Shown in pieces: positions 50,501-56,500 of a stretch of DNA of 64,000 nt (within the stretch, counting starts at the first letter, position 1; every line of letters starts with the position of its first letter). The position numbers and the translations under genes are program-made. Origin of the DNA: Marisa cornuarietis (lineage: Eukaryota; Mollusca; Gastropoda; Architaenioglossa; Ampullariidae); contig SMMW01000622.1 in assembly GCA_004794655.1 (NCBI GenBank), positions 620,001-684,000 of the forward strand, in the 5' to 3' direction. The notes beneath the pieces are model-generated. The model ran no database searches. It had not been told where the DNA came from and worked only from the letters and a program-made list of their open reading frames with translations.

Positions 50501-53500
50501 AGTCCAATCATAATCATGTAAATGTAAACCATTGTAACTATGCACACCACAGTTAACAGCCACAGTTTCAATCTGCTTTTACAATGAAAAATTTCCTGGG
50601 AACCTAATCTTGCTTATCCTAGCTGCTTGTGGTCCCTTATTTTTGCAGGTTTTTATTATCATGATTGGCCCAAATGTCCAGTGCAAGGCCAAAGTAAACA
50701 CTCAGAAGAATTTATTTAAAATTGTCTGTATGATGATGTGAAATATGATTATGTATGAAATAAAGCAGTTAAGAAAAGGTGTAAAACAATGCTGTAACTT
50801 ACTTTAATGTTTTTCTATCTTGGCTTTTCCTCCAGGAATTTGGAGGAAGTTGTAAGATTTTCAGGCCTCAAGCAGTCCAGGCAACTTACCTATAGTGCCA
50901 AACAGCTTATAGCCCGAGAGGTAACTTTCTATTGAGCAAGCATTGTGCCACATGTTTGTAGTTTTTCTATCTTTATCTTTAAAGATGTACCCAATTGGTC
51001 CAAGTTATAAACAGATTCTGGTAGGTAGGAATAATATTAATATATTTTCAGCACCTGAAAAGCCACAGTTGACATTACAATTTATGTTTTTCTGTTTACT
51101 TACATACTTTCACAAAAACTTAAGTGCAAAAATTTACAATCAGGACTGATTTGCATGTTTATATGGGCAAACTTGCTCATATAGTTGTTGATGTAAATAA
51201 TAGTAAGAAAAAGAGAGACTTTCACCTGCACAAATTTAAAAAAAATGGGAAAGCAAAGATATATTTTTGGGAATGCTGTTGCAGATATCATTTATTGTGT
51301 GTATGTTACTAACATCAAACTGTCGCCAGTCATACTACAGTGGCTTGTAAAGTTGAATTTGAAGTACATTTATCAAAATATTCTGTGTTGTTGGATGACA
51401 ATAAGCATGCTTCTGTATGGTAGGCACAGACCCTGTAAGATGCTTTTACGGTACCTTAAAACTCTCTTGTTTCTTTCAGCGTATACATTAGTGGGTAACA
51501 TTCAGTTTGCATACGACAGAGTACTGTGTAGGCAGAGCTCAAGACACACACACAAATGAAGTTGATCCATTGTCTTCTCAACAGTGAATCATTTGGGAAC
51601 ACATGCTCACTTATTCTGTCACTGTGTTTTCCTGTGCATTCAACTACAGTAGTTTCCATATCTGTGCTTGAGCTTTCGAGTATTTTCTGGTAACTTGTCT
51701 CAGCCATGCTGTGGTCAGCTATTATGCCATAAATGGAGATCTGAACAGGCAAGGAAATCATTTCTATTTGATTTCATGTTTCTCCTTGAGATTTCATGTT
51801 TGAGGCATTAATAAGTGATATGAAAGGAGTCTTTTCAGCATGATATGTGTCAACAATTGGGTAGATCATTGATGAAAATCTTTATTTCCTTTCCTGTGTT
51901 TACTTCTTTTCTCTTTCACCATCTTTGTTTTTTATCAACTCAATGCAAACACCTCCCTTTCAGGAAAATGTCAACTTTTATTATGTGATTATTTAAAAAA
52001 ATAGAAAAAGAACTATATGTCACAAAAATGATTTATAATTAGCATTTACTATCGAATTAAGTAGAAAGTAGCTGTTTGTACCTTTATGTAATGACATGTT
52101 TTGTTGTTTTAATCTTCACTATCAGCTTACCCCAAACGGGATTTCAAAAATGTTTCTTAAGTAGTGAAAATGTAGTCACACTGAAAACTTGAGAAAAACA
52201 TAAAAAAAGATTAATTACTTAGTAAACTTAAGTTATCCAAAAGTGCACAAAGATAATCAAGGAAGAGTGAAATCACAAGATATCATTAGTACATCAGATG
52301 ACTTCGACACACAAAACACTTAAAACTGTCAACATGTTTCACTCACTTCGCCAGTTTGAAGAAGACTGGAAATCCTGTTGTTAAATATAAATCAGTAGAA
52401 ATAACTTAAATGATTAAGCTGTTTTATATGAGGTGGTTACTTCTCATATAGTTCTTATAGTTCATGGATTTAAAAAAAATTTGAAAACACTTGACAAAAT
52501 TAGACAAGCCAATTCATTTCTGTTACATAATCTATTATCTTTGCAGACATGTAGTTCATATGTTTAGCATGAAATGTATTGGGTACAAATCATAAAGTGT
52601 AACTAAAGTAATGAAACTGAGGAAAACTGGGTTGGAAAAGTGCTATAGAGCAGTAAACTGTAGTTCCTTCTTTCATTTGGGAGTGGAGGATGGAGATTAT
52701 TTATTATTGAAAGGTATATTTGTGTCAGAAAGTGAAGAAGGAAAAAGTAAGGAAACGGGTAATGTAACTAAGGAAAGGGGTAATGTAACAGCATGAGAAT
52801 TATTCTTACAATTTTTACATTTTCCTGCAAAGCAAACAGTGAAAACAAGATCAAATAAAGAGAAATTGCTTCATTCATAGTAGTTAATTATCTTTTAGTC
52901 TCTTCAGGGTAAAGTGACTATCCCAAATGCAGCTTAAAACCCTGGTAATGTTCAGGTTAAAACATCAAAGCAGTTCAGAAGCAAAAATCAGGTGTCATAA
53001 TGCATTAAAAAAATGTGTTTATCTTGCACAAAAATACTGCGGTTTAATTTGACATTATCAGATAATATGATCATAGAATTTACTATAGTACTTTTGCTGT
53101 CATAAGAAAATTTACATGAACAGAGTATTTTTTAATGCTTGGAACACAGAGCCTGGGGTGTGATCATGCAAATGGGTATTCTAGTATGGTATGGCTAGTG
53201 GAAGAGAATGCTGTGTTTAAAAACTTATAATCTCATCTAAAAGTTTTATATCCCCTTCTTTTTAGTATGTCAGACAGGATTAGTATATGTTGCTATTTTG
53301 ATGTCAGTGGAAAATATGCTGCGCATGGTTTTTAAAACCCAACATCTTAATAGCTATGAACATGACATTGCATTGGGGTGCTGATAAAGCACTTGCTACC
53401 AATATCCATTTTATGTTAATCCTCACTGAACAGATTGCATTTTTCTTTTTTATTTTGTTTATTTTAGATTGAACTAGAGAAAATGAGAAGGACTGAAGTT

Positions 53501-56500
53501 AATGTGACATCAAATGTGTAAGTTGTCTGTTTTGTACTAAATTTATTTAAATAAAATGTTTTTTAAATTACTTTTATATCAGTTTTTGGGACCAGTTTAA
53601 TATGAAATTTCTTAGAAAACATTTTGAAAATGTTACTAAAAATATGTAGGCATAAATGATTTTTTTCTATTGTTTGCAATTATCTGATTAACAAGTTAAT
53701 GTTATTTATACTCCTCCTGTTAGTGGATTTAAAGTTCGTTTTTAATCATTATACATTTGTATTTTATTGCACACAAAATCGTCAAAATTATGACAACATT
53801 AAAGGATTGTTATTTATATACATCTTTGTATTAGATTGAAAAGTGTTTTTTTTTAACTATGTCATGCTCAGTCAAAAATGCTGTGTTTATTTGCATATGC
53901 ATGTGATTTGTCCTCTTCAGTGAATCATGCAAGTCTGCAGCTCCTAACCACAAACATGACCTAATGGCCAAATCAGTGAAGGAAGAAAGGGTAAATTTAT
54001 ATATATAAATTTGTTTTCCCTCAAATTTCTTTTAAGTTTATTTTCAGCCATTTTTGGGATGTACAATTAAACAGTGATAAACATTTATTGTGAGAGGTGA
54101 CCTTAGGCATAGTAATATAGTCCAACCGGCCATATTTGGACCCACTGACCCATGGACAACTGTTCGAAACATTTTTGGTCCGCGTGGATCGTTTTTCAAA
54201 ATAATCTCTAATTGGCAGAATGTGGACAGAGATGTTAGGGACAAAATTTGTTCCTTTCCCTATCATGTGGACAGTTTTTGCTTTAGTTTGACATCAGTAG
54301 CACCCCATTTTATATAGTTCATTATGGTTGGTATAGCCTGGAGGTATATGTTATTTTCTGTTATATATTCTGTGTATATGTGAATTTGTCACAATTGTCC
54401 ACTTGCAGACTTCCTGTTTTTGAAAGAAAGTAGAGAGTGTAGTTATTTTAGCAACTCAATGTGATCACCTTCCCTTTATATTAAACACTAGAGAAATAAG
54501 TATTTGCTACAAAAAAATGTAATTTAAAATCTGTTTTAACAATTAAATAAGAAGAACCAACCTGCGCTTGCCTTTAGGCCAGAATGTGCTTTCTTTATTT
54601 TTAAAATATTCACACATAGCAGCATACCCTATTCTGCTTTTCCAAACAGTATTTCTCAAATAGTATCATGGAGATTATGTGGTATTTGTTTTACAAGATA
54701 GTTATAAAGCTCCTTTATCACACTCAAATTATTCAAAAATGAATGGAAATAGTTGACATCACAAGATATGCAGCTGTAGAGGATCTCATTTTTTTTTTTT
54801 TTTTGGCAGTTACACCAAATGGAAATCTGATAGTAAATGACTGTGAAGTTATGATGAAGCAATGGATTATAGCTGCTGATAAACTCAGATTTTTGCATTA
54901 AGCCAAATATCACTGTAATAGAAGTGGAAAATGAGTTCACTATTCTGTGCAGTGTGGTCCAAGGACCTGTCAGCAGACACACACTAGTGCTATGATTGCT
55001 TCATGCCCTCCTCTCTCCCTAACCAATTGTTAGATTATGTACTGTTTATGTAGCTCTGAGATGATATTATCCCTGCTTAGATCAGAGACCTTGGGTTTCT
55101 TTCTAAAGATTTTTTTTTACAGGTGTGTGACTTTTGCTTTTTGTCTTAGCTTGAAAATGGCTTATCTCATGCATCTTATAGGGGCAAGAAGTGTGTAAAA
55201 TCACTTCAAACATTTTCCAACCCTGATTATCCTATCAACTTTTTTGAAAACATAGTTCAAGATTTCTTCCTGAGTTGCAAAATTAAAATTAATTAAAATC
55301 TTAAACCAACATCTTTTTAATTGTAGCATTTTTGACATTTTGCTAAAGATGTGCTGATGCATCTTGAATAAATAGCATGTACACTTGTGCTATACTGTGT
55401 TATAACTGTCTTATTTTGTGAATCTGTGTTGTTTGTAGCTTCAAAAATATGGGAGTCTCGACCACAAGGACATCTGTCATATACCTGAATATGTCTTCTG
55501 TATTGAAAGCTGACTGATCTGTGATAGACCTGGAAAATAGTTTCAGAAATTCAGTAATTATAAATCTAATTTGATTAAAGCTTGTTGCAGTGTCATAATC
55601 TGGGGTATACCGTTTGGCTGTCATGATAAGCACTGAAGTGATTAGTACTTTATTTCTTATCGTTTTCATCCATTTGTCAGTTTTTTAGGGTTTTTTTTCT
55701 TTACTGTCAGCTTTACGCTGGCACCAATGGTAAATTCAATACACAAGATCAGAAAACTCATATACAGAAAATGCTAAGTTAGTGCTAATTTTATTTTGGT
55801 TTTGATTTTCAGACCCAGACAAATTTCTTTGGGAACCTAACAAGAACAAAGAGACAAATACAGCAATGCAAAGCAGATACTGTGAAAGGTAAAGACATCC
55901 AGTTCTTTTCTTTTTTGTATTGGTTTAGTTTTGCACCCTTGTGTAGACACAAATTGTATATGTTAATACCTAGTTCCTGCTTTTTTGTGGTTATTCTGTG
56001 GTTGAACACAAAATTAGAATCTAGCAAAGATAATAGTTTATGTTTTTTTTCCTGGAAGTTTAGAAACTTTAGCACAGATACTGTATTCCTTTTTTTTTTT
56101 AATTTTTACTTGTTTGAAGTTCTGTCTGGATACAGAGATTTTATTAACCCCGTTAATTACAAGAAGTAAATGCATTATGTAAATAATTTATTTCAATCTT
56201 ATGTTAATAAATGTATACAGTTAAAGAATATGTTAACAGAGATTTTTAGTAAAAATATTCTTGCTTAATTTTACATGTGGTTTCACATCAAAACCACTAG
56301 GAAACTGGCTAGGTAGTCAACTTCAAAAAGGTGGTTATTCACTGAAACCACCAGAAATTAAACCTAAGTGTCCTAATATAACTACAATCTAAACTATTTC
56401 ACTTCTGTCATCGATTTTAATACCATATATAATTAAGCATGCATGGAACAGCAGTCAGTTAACCCTACCAGACCTGAGGCCCTAACCCTAACTGTCCCCT

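Larger units (their letters stand above)
45257..50835. other. CHTF18 intron 18 (5.6 kb)
   Basis: Holds a complete-ended hAT element, an L2-like fragment at 48.0 kb and a pogo-like element at 49.1 kb, plus an imperfect tandem pair at 47451-47562 ('agctagctgctagtgtacct'). Confidence 0.7.
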